In this document: positions 27,787 to 35,898 of the stretch, in pieces
Position numbering within the stretch: position 1 is the first letter of the stretch
How the letters are laid out: each line of letters begins with the position of its first letter
Source: Umezawaea endophytica
Lineage (GTDB): Bacteria > Actinomycetota > Actinomycetes > Mycobacteriales > Pseudonocardiaceae
NCBI RefSeq assembly: GCF_025061645.1
Contig: NZ_JANYMP010000040.1
Coordinates: 1 to 64,000, forward strand
DNA length: 64,000 nucleotides
Direction: 5' to 3'
Program-made: the position numbers and the translations under genes
Notes under the pieces: model-generated
Told to the model about the DNA's origin: nothing
Databases searched by the model: none
What the model saw: the letters and a program-made list of their open reading frames with translations, nothing else

Positions 27787-28710
27787 CTAGCGGTTCTGCA
27801 CGTGCTGCCACCCGAAACGGCCCTTGATGCAGAGGTTGCCGTGGGTCACCGAGCTGTCGTGCGGTGACGTGACCTTGACGATCTCGTTGTCCTGCACGTG
27901 GAGCGTGAGGTTGCAGCCGACGCCGCAGAACGTGCAGATGGTCGTGGTCTCGGTCTGCCGCTCCTCGTCCCACGTGCCGTTCTCGCGCCGGTCGTGCTCG
28001 GCCTTGAAGCTCAGCGCGCCCGTCGGGCACACCTCGACGCAGTTGCCGCAGTACACGCAAGCGCTTTCCGGCAACGGGTTCGCAAACTCGGTGGAGATCC
28101 GCGCGTCGAAACCGCGGCCCGCGACCGTGATGGCGAAGGAGTTCTGCCACTGGTCGCCGCACGCGTCGACGCACTTGTAGCAGAGGATGCACTTGCCGTA
28201 GTCGCGCACGTAGAGGTCGTTGTCGACCTTGACCGGCTGCCGCACGGTCGCCGCGGTCATCCCGTCCGGGACCTCGTGCTCGCCCGGCTGCCGGTGGTCG
28301 CGGTCGTCGCTCGGCGGCGCGGGCGGGCCGAAGCGCTCGGGCTCGGCGCCGGTTTCCTCCAGCCAGCCCTTGACCTCCGGCGTGGTGGACAGGTCGGTCG
28401 CCGACGCCAGCAGCTCCAGCACGACCTTGCGGCTGGTCTTCGTGCGTTCGGTGTCGGTGCGCACGACCATGCCGGGTTCGACCTTGCGCGAGCACGACGG
28501 CACTAGCGTCCGCGAGCCCTCGACCTCCACCATGCAGACGCGGCAGGCGTTCGCGGGTTGCAGCGTGTCGCCCTGGCAGAGCGTGGGGATCTTCGTGCCC
28601 GCCGCCGTGCAGGCGTCCAGGATCGTGGCGTTCTCGGGCACCCGCACGGGTTCGCCGTCCAGCTCGAACTCGACGAGCCTGCGCGGCAACCCGATGTCGA
28701 TGGCGGTCAT
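27787..28710 (-). CDS. Formate dehydrogenase iron-sulfur subunit (N-terminal half of FdsA/FdhF)
   Basis: 307 residues. A ferredoxin-type 2Fe-2S domain has Cys45, Cys56, Cys59 and Cys73. Two 4Fe-4S motifs follow (CILCYKCVDAC near 175 and CVYCGNCVEVC near 215). The protein ends with the molybdopterin-oxidoreductase Fe4S4 domain CTFCGVGC near 257 through LCIKGRFG. The protein stops exactly where the catalytic domain would continue in a normal FdsA; that part is encoded separately two genes upstream in the operon. The His-Cys cluster motif usual between the 2Fe-2S and 4Fe-4S domains is absent. ATG overlaps the previous gene by four bases. Confidence 0.88.
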   Translation of the reverse strand: MTAIDIGLPRRLVEFELDGEPVRVPENATILDACTAAGTKIPTLCQGDTLQPANACRVCMVEVEGSRTLVPSCSRKVEPGMVVRTDTERTKTSRKVVLELLASATDLSTTPEVKGWLEETGAEPERFGPPAPPSDDRDHRQPGEHEVPDGMTAATVRQPVKVDNDLYVRDYGKCILCYKCVDACGDQWQNSFAITVAGRGFDARISTEFANPLPESACVYCGNCVEVCPTGALSFKAEHDRRENGTWDEERQTETTTICTFCGVGCNLTLHVQDNEIVKVTSPHDSSVTHGNLCIKGRFGWQHVQNR

Positions 28711-30506
28711 GCGCGCTTTCCCCTCTCCAGCGGCTTCTCCAGGGCTCCTAGCCGGTCGATGGCCGACTCGATGGCGTTCCACGCCGTCTGGCCGAGCCCG
28801 CAGATGGACGAGTCCCGCATGACCTGGCCGACCTCGCGCAGCACCAGCAGGTCGTCGCCGCCGGTGCTGAGCTTCTTCCCGCCGACGACCCGGTGCAGCG
28901 CCTCCTCCTGGCGCACGGTGCCGATGCGGCACGGCACGCACTGCCCGCACGACTCGTCGCGGAAGAACGCGGCGATGCGCAGCAGGAACCCGCCGAGGTC
29001 GGCGGTGTCGTCCAGCACCAGCACCACCCCCGAGCCCAACGTGGTGCCCGCGGCGCGCGCGTCCTCCATTGTGAGCTTGAGGTCCAGCTCGTCGGGCCGG
29101 ACGAACCCGCCCGCCGCGCCGCCGAGCAGGATCGCCCGCAGCTCGCGGCCCTCCGGCACACCACCCGCGAGTTCCAGCAGCTCGCCGAGGGTCGCGCCGA
29201 ACGGGACCTCGTAGACGCCGGGCCTGCGAACGTTGCCCGACAGGCAGAACAGCTTCGAGCCGGACGAGCCCGCCGTGCCGATCCGGGCGTAGGCCTCGCA
29301 GCCCTCGGTGAGGATCAGCGGGATGTTGACCAGCGTCTCCACGTTGTTGACCACGGTCGGCTTGCCGAACAGCCCCTGCTCTACCGGGAACGGCGGTTTG
29401 CTGCGGGGTTCGCCGCGGAAGCCCTCGATCGAGTTGAAGATCGCGGTCTCCTCGCCGCAGATGTACGCGCCCGCGCCGCGCCTGATCTCGATGTCGAACG
29501 AGAAACCCTGGTGCCCCATGATGTTCTCGCCGAGGAAGCCGCGCTCGCGGGCCTTCGCGATGGCGTTCTCCAGCAGGTGCAGCGCCTTCGGGTACTCGCC
29601 GCGCAGGTACAGGTAGCCCTTGGCGCAGCCGGTGGCGAACGCCGTGATGGTCATCGCCTCCACCAGCGCGAACGGGTCGCCCTCGATCAGCACGCGGTCC
29701 TTGAACGTGCCCGGCTCGCTCTCGTCCGCGTTGCACACCAGGTAGTGCGGCCGGACCGGCTGCCGCGCCGTGGCGTCCCACTTGCGGCCGGTCGGGAACG
29801 CCGCGCCACCGCGCCCCATCAGCTTCGAGTCCGAGACCTCGCGGATCACGCCGACCGGGCCGAGCAGCAGCGCGTTGCGCAGGCCCGAGTACCCGCCGGT
29901 GGCGCGGTAGTCGTCCAGGCTGGTCGGGTCGACGACCCCGATCCGCTTGAGCAGCCGCAGACCGCCGTCCCCCTGCTGGGGAACCAGTGTCGGGACGTCC
30001 ACAGTGGAGGGACCGAGCGTGGCGACCTCCACCAGCGCCTCCGACGCGACCGGCGCCAGTAGCTGCTCGGTCGCGGGCTCGCCCGCCTGGAACACCAGCG
30101 CGGCGGGCGCGCGTTCGCAGACGCCGAGGCACGGGCTGCGCAACCACGTGACGTCACCGGTCTTGCCGCTCGCCGGGCCGAACGCGTCGGTGAGCGCGTC
30201 GGTCAGCCGTTCCGCGCCGTTGACCTTGCAGGCCAGGTCGACGCAGGCGTGCACGACCCGCTTCGGCCGTTCCACCAGGGAGAACAGCGAGTAGAAGCTC
30301 GCGACGCCGTACGCGTCGGCGGGCGGCACCTCCAGCGTCCGGCAGATGTGGTTGAGCGCGCCCTGGCTGATCCAGCCGACCCGGTCGTTGACCGCGTGCA
30401 GCGCGGGCAGCAGCAGGTCCCGCGACGGCGCCTGCCCGGCGACCGCCGCGTCCACGGCGGCCCGCTCGTCGTCGGTGGGCGTGGAGCTGAGGAACTGGAG
30501 GTCCAC
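28707..30506 (-). CDS. Formate dehydrogenase diaphorase subunit (NuoE-NuoF fusion)
   Basis: 599 residues. The N-terminal ~155 residues are the thioredoxin-like 2Fe-2S domain of NuoE/FdsG with CVDLAC near 88 and CLGVC near 127. Residues ~185-599 are NuoF/FdsB: FMN/NAD loop GRGGAAFPTGRKW near 230, GAGAYICGEETA near 350, and the 4Fe-4S ligands SCGQCVPCR with a later Cys in SICGLGQTA. It passes electrons from formate oxidation to NAD+. GTG start with GAGGAG nine bases upstream. Fusion of the two diaphorase subunits is known in several NAD-dependent formate dehydrogenases. Confidence 0.92.
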   Translation of the reverse strand: MDLQFLSSTPTDDERAAVDAAVAGQAPSRDLLLPALHAVNDRVGWISQGALNHICRTLEVPPADAYGVASFYSLFSLVERPKRVVHACVDLACKVNGAERLTDALTDAFGPASGKTGDVTWLRSPCLGVCERAPAALVFQAGEPATEQLLAPVASEALVEVATLGPSTVDVPTLVPQQGDGGLRLLKRIGVVDPTSLDDYRATGGYSGLRNALLLGPVGVIREVSDSKLMGRGGAAFPTGRKWDATARQPVRPHYLVCNADESEPGTFKDRVLIEGDPFALVEAMTITAFATGCAKGYLYLRGEYPKALHLLENAIAKARERGFLGENIMGHQGFSFDIEIRRGAGAYICGEETAIFNSIEGFRGEPRSKPPFPVEQGLFGKPTVVNNVETLVNIPLILTEGCEAYARIGTAGSSGSKLFCLSGNVRRPGVYEVPFGATLGELLELAGGVPEGRELRAILLGGAAGGFVRPDELDLKLTMEDARAAGTTLGSGVVLVLDDTADLGGFLLRIAAFFRDESCGQCVPCRIGTVRQEEALHRVVGGKKLSTGGDDLLVLREVGQVMRDSSICGLGQTAWNAIESAIDRLGALEKPLERGKRA

Positions 30507-30525
30507 GGTGACTCCTCACGCTGGT

Positions 30526-32481
30526 TCAGACGGGCACGACGGTGAACCGGTCGTCCTCGGTGATCCCCGGCGGCAGCTTCTCCACCCGGATCGCGGACGC
30601 CTTGTACTCGGCGGTGCCCGCGATCGGGCAGGTCGCCTCGATGGTGATCGAGTTGACGTCGATCTCGTCCGGGAAGTGGAACGTCATGAACGCCAGCCCC
30701 GGCCTGAGCCCGTCGTCGATCCGGACCGGCGCGACGATCGCGCCGCGTCGTGACGAGATCTGCACCAACTCGTCCTGGCGCACGCCAAGCAGTTCGGCGT
30801 CCTCCTGGCACAGGTCGAGCGTTTCCCCGCGCCGCAGCGGCGACTCGAACCCGCTCGACTGCACACCGGTGTTGTAGGAGTCCAGCCGTCGGCCGGTGGT
30901 GAGCCGCAACGGGAACTCGTCGGAGAGCAGGTCGACCGGCGGGCTGTGGTCCAGCACCGAGAACGGCGCGGGCCGCCCGCGCTTGGCCGGGTCCTCCTCC
31001 CACAGCCGACCGTGCAGGAAGCTCGGCTCGATCGTGTCCTCGCTGTAGCAGGGCCACTGGATCCCACCGAGGTCGGCGAGCCGCTGGTAGGTCATCCCGG
31101 CGTGCATCGGCGAGAGCTGCCGCAGCTCGTCCCACACCTGTTCGGCGCTGGTGTAGTCCCACTCGTCGTGCCCGAGCCTGCGGGCCAGGTCGCAGAGGAT
31201 CGCGATGTCGTCCCGCGCTCCTTCGGGCGCTTCGAGTGCTTTGCGCACGCGTTGGACGCGGCGCTCGCTGTTGGTGAAGGTGCCGTCGGTCTCGCACCAG
31301 GCGGCAGAGGCGGGCAGCACGACGTCCGCGAGCTGCGCGGTCTTGGTGAGGAAGATGTCCTGCACCACCACGTGGTCCAGGTTCGACAGGCGTTTGCGCG
31401 TGTGCTCCGAGTCGGCCTCGGACTGCACCGGGTTCTCGCCGATGATGTACACGCAGGTCATGTCCCCGCGTTCCATCGCCTCCAGCATCTGGGTGAGGTT
31501 CTGGCCCTTGTACGGCGGGATGGTCGAGCCCCACAGCGCGTCGTACTTCGCGCGGACCTCGGGGCTGAGGATGTCCTGGAACCCCGGCAGCCGGTCCGGG
31601 ATCGCCCCCATGTCACCACCGCCCTGCACGTTGTTCTGCCCGCGCAACGGGTTCAGGCCCGCCCCGTAGCGGCCGACGTGCCCGCAGAGCAGCGCCAGGT
31701 TGATCAACGACAGCACGTTGTTGGTGCCGTTGTGGTGCTCGGTGATCCCGAGCGTCCACGACATCTGCCCGCGGTCGGCGCGCGCGTAGGCGTGGGCCAG
31801 TTCCCGGATCAGCTCCTTCGGCACCCCGGTGACCTCTTCGGCGACCTCCAGCGTCCACGGCTCGACCGACGCCTTGAACTCGGCGAACCCCTCGGTCGCC
31901 CGCTCGATGAACGCCTCGTTCGCCAACCCGGAGTGGATGATCTCCCGCGCGACGGCGTGCGCCAACGGGATGTCCGTGCCCACGTGCAGTTGGAGCCACC
32001 GGTGCCCCCACTTCGCGGTGCTCGTCTTCCGCGGGTCGACCACGAAGAGCTTCGCCCCCTTGTGCACCGCTTTCAGCACGTGCTGGAAGAAGATCGGGTG
32101 CGCTTCCCGCGCGTTAGACCCCCACAGCACCACCACGTCGGCGTCCTCGATCTCCCGGTACGACGACGTCCCACCACCGCTGTCGAACACACGGGCCAAC
32201 CCGGCGACGCTGGGCGCGTGACAGGTGCGGTTGCAGGAGTCCACGTTGTTGGTCCCGATCACCGCACGGGTGAACTTCTGCGCCACGTAGTTCATCTCAT
32301 TGGTGGCCCGCGCACACGAGAACATCCCGAACGCGTCCGGCCCCTTCGCAGCGACGTTCCGCCGAAACCCCTCAGCCGCCCGCTCCAACGCCTCTTCCCA
32401 ACCGGCAGGCCTCAACACCCCGTGCTCCCGCACCAACGGCTCGACCAGTCGCACGTAGGGCTCACTCTTCCTGCGCCTCAT
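30526..32481 (-). CDS. Formate dehydrogenase catalytic (molybdopterin) subunit
   Basis: 651 residues covering the molybdopterin domain and the C-terminal dinucleotide-binding domain but not the N-terminal Fe-S domains. The active-site cysteine is Cys87 in NRTCHAPSVAG, followed by the conserved His88; the selenocysteine of E. coli FdhF is replaced by Cys. The start ATG 32481 is set by GGAGGT eight bases upstream; a GTG at 32499 would place that site inside the gene. First gene of the operon and preceded by a putative GntR operator. Oxidises formate to CO2, here probably the end step of oxalate breakdown. Confidence 0.92.
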   Translation of the reverse strand: MRRRKSEPYVRLVEPLVREHGVLRPAGWEEALERAAEGFRRNVAAKGPDAFGMFSCARATNEMNYVAQKFTRAVIGTNNVDSCNRTCHAPSVAGLARVFDSGGGTSSYREIEDADVVVLWGSNAREAHPIFFQHVLKAVHKGAKLFVVDPRKTSTAKWGHRWLQLHVGTDIPLAHAVAREIIHSGLANEAFIERATEGFAEFKASVEPWTLEVAEEVTGVPKELIRELAHAYARADRGQMSWTLGITEHHNGTNNVLSLINLALLCGHVGRYGAGLNPLRGQNNVQGGGDMGAIPDRLPGFQDILSPEVRAKYDALWGSTIPPYKGQNLTQMLEAMERGDMTCVYIIGENPVQSEADSEHTRKRLSNLDHVVVQDIFLTKTAQLADVVLPASAAWCETDGTFTNSERRVQRVRKALEAPEGARDDIAILCDLARRLGHDEWDYTSAEQVWDELRQLSPMHAGMTYQRLADLGGIQWPCYSEDTIEPSFLHGRLWEEDPAKRGRPAPFSVLDHSPPVDLLSDEFPLRLTTGRRLDSYNTGVQSSGFESPLRRGETLDLCQEDAELLGVRQDELVQISSRRGAIVAPVRIDDGLRPGLAFMTFHFPDEIDVNSITIEATCPIAGTAEYKASAIRVEKLPPGITEDDRFTVVPV

Positions 32482-32515
32482 CGGCAGACCTCCACACACG
32501 TCGCTGATCGTCGAC

Positions 32516-32530
32516 TGTATGCAACATACG
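32516..32530 (-). promoter_or_regulatory. Putative GntR operator, formate dehydrogenase operon
   Basis: TGTATGCAACATACG: 5-bp arms around a 3-bp centre, 35-49 bp before the catalytic-subunit ATG. The minus strand reads TTGCATACA, the half-site shared with five other sites in the cluster. Confidence 0.5.
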
Positions 32531-32642
32531 TTATTCGAGTGATCGCGGGAAGGGAAGGGGGAAGGGCGGTGAAGGCTGGCCGGGTGGGCGGAATCTGGGC
32601 GAAACCGGAGGGTGGGGTCGGGGTTGGGCCGGGGCTGGGGTT

Positions 32643-32810
32643 AGCAGGTGGCGCTGAGTCGGACCATGGGGCTGGCGCTAGAAGGTGGCACCGAGTTGGG
32701 CCAAGGGGTTAGGACTGGCACGTGGCACCAAGTCGGGCCAAGGGGTCGGGGCTAGAAGGTGGCGCCAAGTCGGACCAAAGGGCTGGGGCTAGAAGGTGGC
32801 ACCGAGGCCA
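32643..32810 (+). repeat. Tandem array of a 37-bp repeat
   Basis: Four full units begin at 32643, 32680, 32717 and 32754, each of the form AGAAGGTGGC-ACC-GAGT-GGACCAAGGGG-TGGGGCT with a few differences. A fifth starts at 32791 and decays after about 20 bp. A degenerate copy may precede at about 32606. Spacing is exactly 37 bp, which is not a multiple of three. No unique spacers, so not CRISPR. Confidence 0.85.
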
Positions 32811-33276
32811 GCCTCAGGGGGGTGGGGCAAGAACTGCTGCCGGGCCACCAACGCAACCAAAGCCAGAACCAACCAATGACCCACCACCACACCACAGCCA
32901 CGACAACGCTCGCCCCACCCGACAACCACCTCACACCCAACAACCACCAACACCCGCGCCACCGACCAACCGCCGACACCGCGCCTCAGCCACTCGCCCC
33001 CGCCGCACCACCGACCAACCGCACCGCAGACGCCACGCCCCAACCACTCCACCGCCGCATCACCAACCAACCGTCTGAAACCAGACCCAGCCACCTGCCT
33101 GCCGCGCCACCGACCGGCAGGCACCCCTCTCCCCCGCCACCCCTCTCCCCCGCCACCCTGCCCTGCCGCCCTGCCCTGCCCTCAGCCCGTTCGCGGATGT
33201 TCCGCCCGCCAAGGCACCTTCCCGCCCTGACGAGCGAAACCACCCACCGAGGCACGTGCCCCACGGTGCGAATCCC

Positions 33277-34266
33277 TCAAGCCGTAGGCACCACAGCGGC
33301 CGTGGTGCGGTTCAGCAGGTCGATCGCCGCGTACACGTTCCGCAACGCAGGCGCCGGAATCCGGGTCAGGTCGGCGATTTCCACCACCGCGCCGATGATC
33401 GCGTCGATCTCGAGCGTCTTCCCGGCCTCCAGGTCCTGCAACATCGACGTCTTGTGGTGCCCCACCCGCTGCGCCCCGTCGATCCGCTTCTCGATGGACA
33501 TCTCGGGGTTGCTCCCGGCGGCGCGGGCGATGGCCACGGTCTCGGCCATCATGTCGGCGACCAACCGGCGGGTGTCCTGGTGCGCGCAGATCTCCGCCAT
33601 CGTCGCCCTGGTCAACGCGCTCAACGGGTTGAACGCCACGTTCCCCATCAGCTTGATCCAGATGTCATCCCTCAGGTTGGACTCCACCGGGCACTTCAGC
33701 CCGCCCGCGACCATCGCCTCGCTGAGCGCCAGGCACCGGTCCGACACCCCGCCGCCGGGCTCCCCGATGGAGAACCGGGTGCCCTCCAGGTGCCGGATGA
33801 CGCCGGGGGCCTCGATCTCGGTGGAGCAGTACACGACGCAGCCGATCGCCCGACGGGTGTCGAGCACCGCGCTGACCGCCCCTCCCGGATCCACCGCCTC
33901 GATCCGCCGCCCCTCCAGCGGATGCCCCGTCAGCCCGTGGAAGTACCACCAGGGAATCCCGTTCTGCGCCGCGATCACCGACGTGTCCGGACCGAGCAGC
34001 GGCTTCAGCAACGGCCCGGCCGACGCGTACGAATGCGCCTTCAACCCGAGGAACACGTGGTCGACCTCCCCAACCTCCTCCGGATCGTCGGTGGCGTGCG
34101 GGTGTTCGGTGAAGTCCCCCCGCGGACTGAGCACCCGCACCCCGCGCGCCCGCAGCGCTTCCAGGTGCGGCCCCCGTGCCACCAGGTGGACCTCGACTCC
34201 AGCGCGATGCAGGGCAGCGCCCACATAGGCGCCGATCGCTCCTGCTCCGAGAACGGCGACTCTCAT
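33277..34266 (-). CDS. Ketopantoate reductase-like protein; candidate oxalyl-CoA reductase
   Basis: 329 residues. N-terminal Rossmann motif VLGAGAIGAYVGAAL, then LKAHSY near 76, the QNGIPWWYFHG block near 106, and the C-terminal helical domain with KLMGNVAFNPLSALT near 205 that carries the catalytic lysine of the PanE fold. Gene context points away from pantothenate synthesis: it is divergent from the GntR regulator and has its own operator copy. In Methylobacterium extorquens a PanE paralogue (PanE2) reduces oxalyl-CoA to glyoxylate; the same role here is inference. Start ATG 34266. Confidence 0.8.
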   Translation of the reverse strand: MRVAVLGAGAIGAYVGAALHRAGVEVHLVARGPHLEALRARGVRVLSPRGDFTEHPHATDDPEEVGEVDHVFLGLKAHSYASAGPLLKPLLGPDTSVIAAQNGIPWWYFHGLTGHPLEGRRIEAVDPGGAVSAVLDTRRAIGCVVYCSTEIEAPGVIRHLEGTRFSIGEPGGGVSDRCLALSEAMVAGGLKCPVESNLRDDIWIKLMGNVAFNPLSALTRATMAEICAHQDTRRLVADMMAETVAIARAAGSNPEMSIEKRIDGAQRVGHHKTSMLQDLEAGKTLEIDAIIGAVVEIADLTRIPAPALRNVYAAIDLLNRTTAAVVPTA

Positions 34267-34288
34267 GTCCTGCCTCATCTCTGCGTGA

Positions 34289-34308
34289 TTGCATACAGTA
34301 TACTGAAT
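34289..34308 (-). promoter_or_regulatory. Putative GntR operator before the reductase gene
   Basis: TTGCATACAGTATACTGAAT: GCATAC and GTATAC separated by one base, 23-42 bp upstream of the minus-strand ATG at 34266. AT-rich against a GC-rich background. Confidence 0.6.
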
Positions 34309-34423
34309 AACCTGGACAACACCAGGCCATCGCGCACGAAACGCAATCGGGTGATTACCCAGAGTCCGACATCGGCGACAATTGACCCGGTTGACGATCA
34401 ACGTGACGTACCGCACCTGAACT

Positions 34424-34445
34424 TTGCATACAACAACCTGTATGC
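34424..34445 (+). promoter_or_regulatory. Putative GntR operator, autoregulatory
   Basis: A perfect inverted repeat GCATAC-N8-GTATGC, 35 bp upstream of the gntR ATG. Shares the TTGCATAC half-site and the following CTGAA with the site before the 61-residue protein gene. Confidence 0.65.
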
Positions 34446-34479
34446 TGAAACCATTCATCCGACGAGCGAGGAGGTGGCC

Positions 34480-35214
34480 ATGAACCAGCCGACACCGTTC
34501 CCCGGCGACGTGACCACCGGACGCCGCGGTTCGCGAGCCGCGTTGAGCGGCGCCGCGGCCAAGCGCGTGGAGCGACCGGCACCGCTGCGCCAGGCGGTGT
34601 ACGAGGCGCTGATCGACCTGATCGTGAACCGCACCCTCCAGCCCGGCCAACACCTGGTCGAGGTGGAGCTGGCCGAGTACCTCGGGGTCAGCAGGCAGCC
34701 GGTGCGCGAGGCGCTCCAACGCCTCCAGACCGAGGGCTGGGTCGACCTGCGGCCCGCGCAGGGCGCGTTCGTGCACATGCCGACCGAGGAAGAGGCCGAC
34801 CAGCTCCTCAGCGTCCGCGCGGTGCTGGAGACGCACTCGGCCCGCCTCGCGGCGGAACGCGCCGAGGAAGCCGACGTCGACCACCTGTGGGAACTCCAGG
34901 CGAGGGGCCAGGCCGCCGTCGAGGTCAACGACATCGACGGCGTCGTGGCCGCCAACGCCGCACTGCACGCGTTCGTCACCAAACTGTCCGGCAACACCGT
35001 GCTCGCCGAGATGATCGGCATGGTCGACCGCCGCGTGCGGTGGTACTACACGCCGATCGCGGGCAGGCGCGGCGCGGACTCCTGGATCGAGCACGCCGAC
35101 CTGATCCGGGCCATCTCCGCGAAGGACGTCGAACTCGCGGGCACGATCATGACCCAGCACACCGACCGGACCCGGCAGGCGTACCACGACCGGCCTCGGG
35201 GCGATCGGGCGTAA
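34480..35214 (+). CDS. GntR-family regulator, FCD type; proposed oxalate regulator
   Basis: 244 residues. A ~35-residue leader is followed by a winged helix (about 36-105) with the FadR-type recognition region ELAEYLGVSRQPVREALQRLQ. The FCD ligand-binding domain (about 110-230) contains the acidic/His metal-ligand pattern (VRAVLETHSARLA, ALHAFV, WIEHADLIRAI). FCD regulators usually sense organic acids and release DNA on binding. Its position at the centre of the oxalate genes and the shared operator copies make oxalate, oxalyl-CoA, formate or glyoxylate likely effectors. GAGGAGG precedes ATG 34480. Confidence 0.9.
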   Translation: MNQPTPFPGDVTTGRRGSRAALSGAAAKRVERPAPLRQAVYEALIDLIVNRTLQPGQHLVEVELAEYLGVSRQPVREALQRLQTEGWVDLRPAQGAFVHMPTEEEADQLLSVRAVLETHSARLAAERAEEADVDHLWELQARGQAAVEVNDIDGVVAANAALHAFVTKLSGNTVLAEMIGMVDRRVRWYYTPIAGRRGADSWIEHADLIRAISAKDVELAGTIMTQHTDRTRQAYHDRPRGDRA

Positions 35215-35277
35215 CAACAGCGGTGGCACCAGCACCTACCTCCACGAGGGCGGTGATGGTCACCACTACCGCCCACA

Positions 35278-35299
35278 TTGCATACGAAAGCCTGTATTC
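35278..35299 (+). promoter_or_regulatory. Putative GntR operator before the 61-residue protein gene
   Basis: TTGCATAC with GCATAC-N8-GTATTC, the same spacing as the autoregulatory site and the same CTGAA extension. It lies 140 bp before the next ATG and 64 bp after the gntR stop codon, so it serves a separate promoter. Confidence 0.6.
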
Positions 35300-35439
35300 T
35301 GAATCCATCAGGGCAGGGTCAGCGTCGACCCGAGGAGCCCCCACCCGGCACGTCAGGCCTGGAAGGGCCATCGTTGACGGGAGGGCGCGCACCCGAAACC
35401 AACCGTCCACAGTGGACGGATCACAGTGAGGAGAAGATC

Positions 35440-35625
35440 ATGGGAAACCGGTTCACCGAAGCGTTCCGCCGTCCGCGCGGGTTCTCCGCCGACGGCCGCG
35501 TGCTGGGTCTCGGCCTGGCGACCGCCATGGAGGCGCAGCGCCGCAAGGACGAGTCCGTCACCGACGTCGAGGACTACCTCCGCGAGACCGCCGCGAAGGA
35601 CCAGGGCAGCTCGGCGATGCACTGA
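35440..35625 (+). CDS. 61-residue protein of unknown function in the oxalate regulon
   Basis: Small hydrophilic protein with no cysteines or membrane helix; the middle (ADGRVLGLGLATAMEAQRRK) is predicted helical. GTGAGGAGAAG is correctly spaced before the ATG, codon use is normal, and a putative GntR operator lies upstream, so I regard it as a real gene. No family is recognised. Between it and terC lie 273 bp with no gene. Confidence 0.7.
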   Translation: MGNRFTEAFRRPRGFSADGRVLGLGLATAMEAQRRKDESVTDVEDYLRETAAKDQGSSAMH

Positions 35626-35898
35626 CACCGCGTCCACGAGCACCAGGGCAGCCAAGACGGCCGAGGCGGCTCAGCGGTTCGGCGCAGAACAGCCACGACG
35701 GTTCAGCACAGAGCCCCCGCGACCACCACCGCCGCCGCGGCGGTTCGGCACCGCGGCGGGCAGGGTCGGCGGTGGCGCGGCAGCCGGGCGGTGCGGTACC
35801 GGCACCGCCTCCGCGCCGGGTGGGGCGCGGAGGCAGGCTTGCACGTCCGGTGGAAGAACAGCCGGGTGGTGGACTGAGCGGCACCACCCGACCGTCCG

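Larger units (their letters stand above)
32500..33276. other. 777-bp non-coding stretch with strong strand asymmetry
   Basis: Contains the formate dehydrogenase promoter/operator next to its start. From about 32570 to 32820 the plus strand is G-rich and contains a 37-bp tandem repeat; from about 32830 to 33230 it is C/A-rich and nearly free of G. Open frames across it translate to low-complexity Pro/His/Thr strings without a ribosome-binding site or normal codon use, so I consider it non-coding. Confidence 0.65.

Noticed and set aside
30526-32481. Selenocysteine at the formate dehydrogenase active site
   Set aside because: The codon at residue 87 reads as cysteine and the frame is open throughout, so no UGA recoding is needed.
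32643-32810. CRISPR-like array
   Set aside because: The 37-bp units are directly adjacent with no unique spacers and no cas genes are in the window. The same applies to the 30-bp repeats at 49496-49795.
32722-33078. Possible plus-strand gene for a Pro/His/Thr-rich protein
   Set aside because: Low-complexity translation of skewed DNA, without a ribosome-binding site, starting inside an out-of-frame tandem repeat.
33277-34266. Pantothenate synthesis panE
   Set aside because: Not excluded on sequence alone, but the operator copy and position within the oxalate cluster make another role more likely; no panB or panC is nearby.
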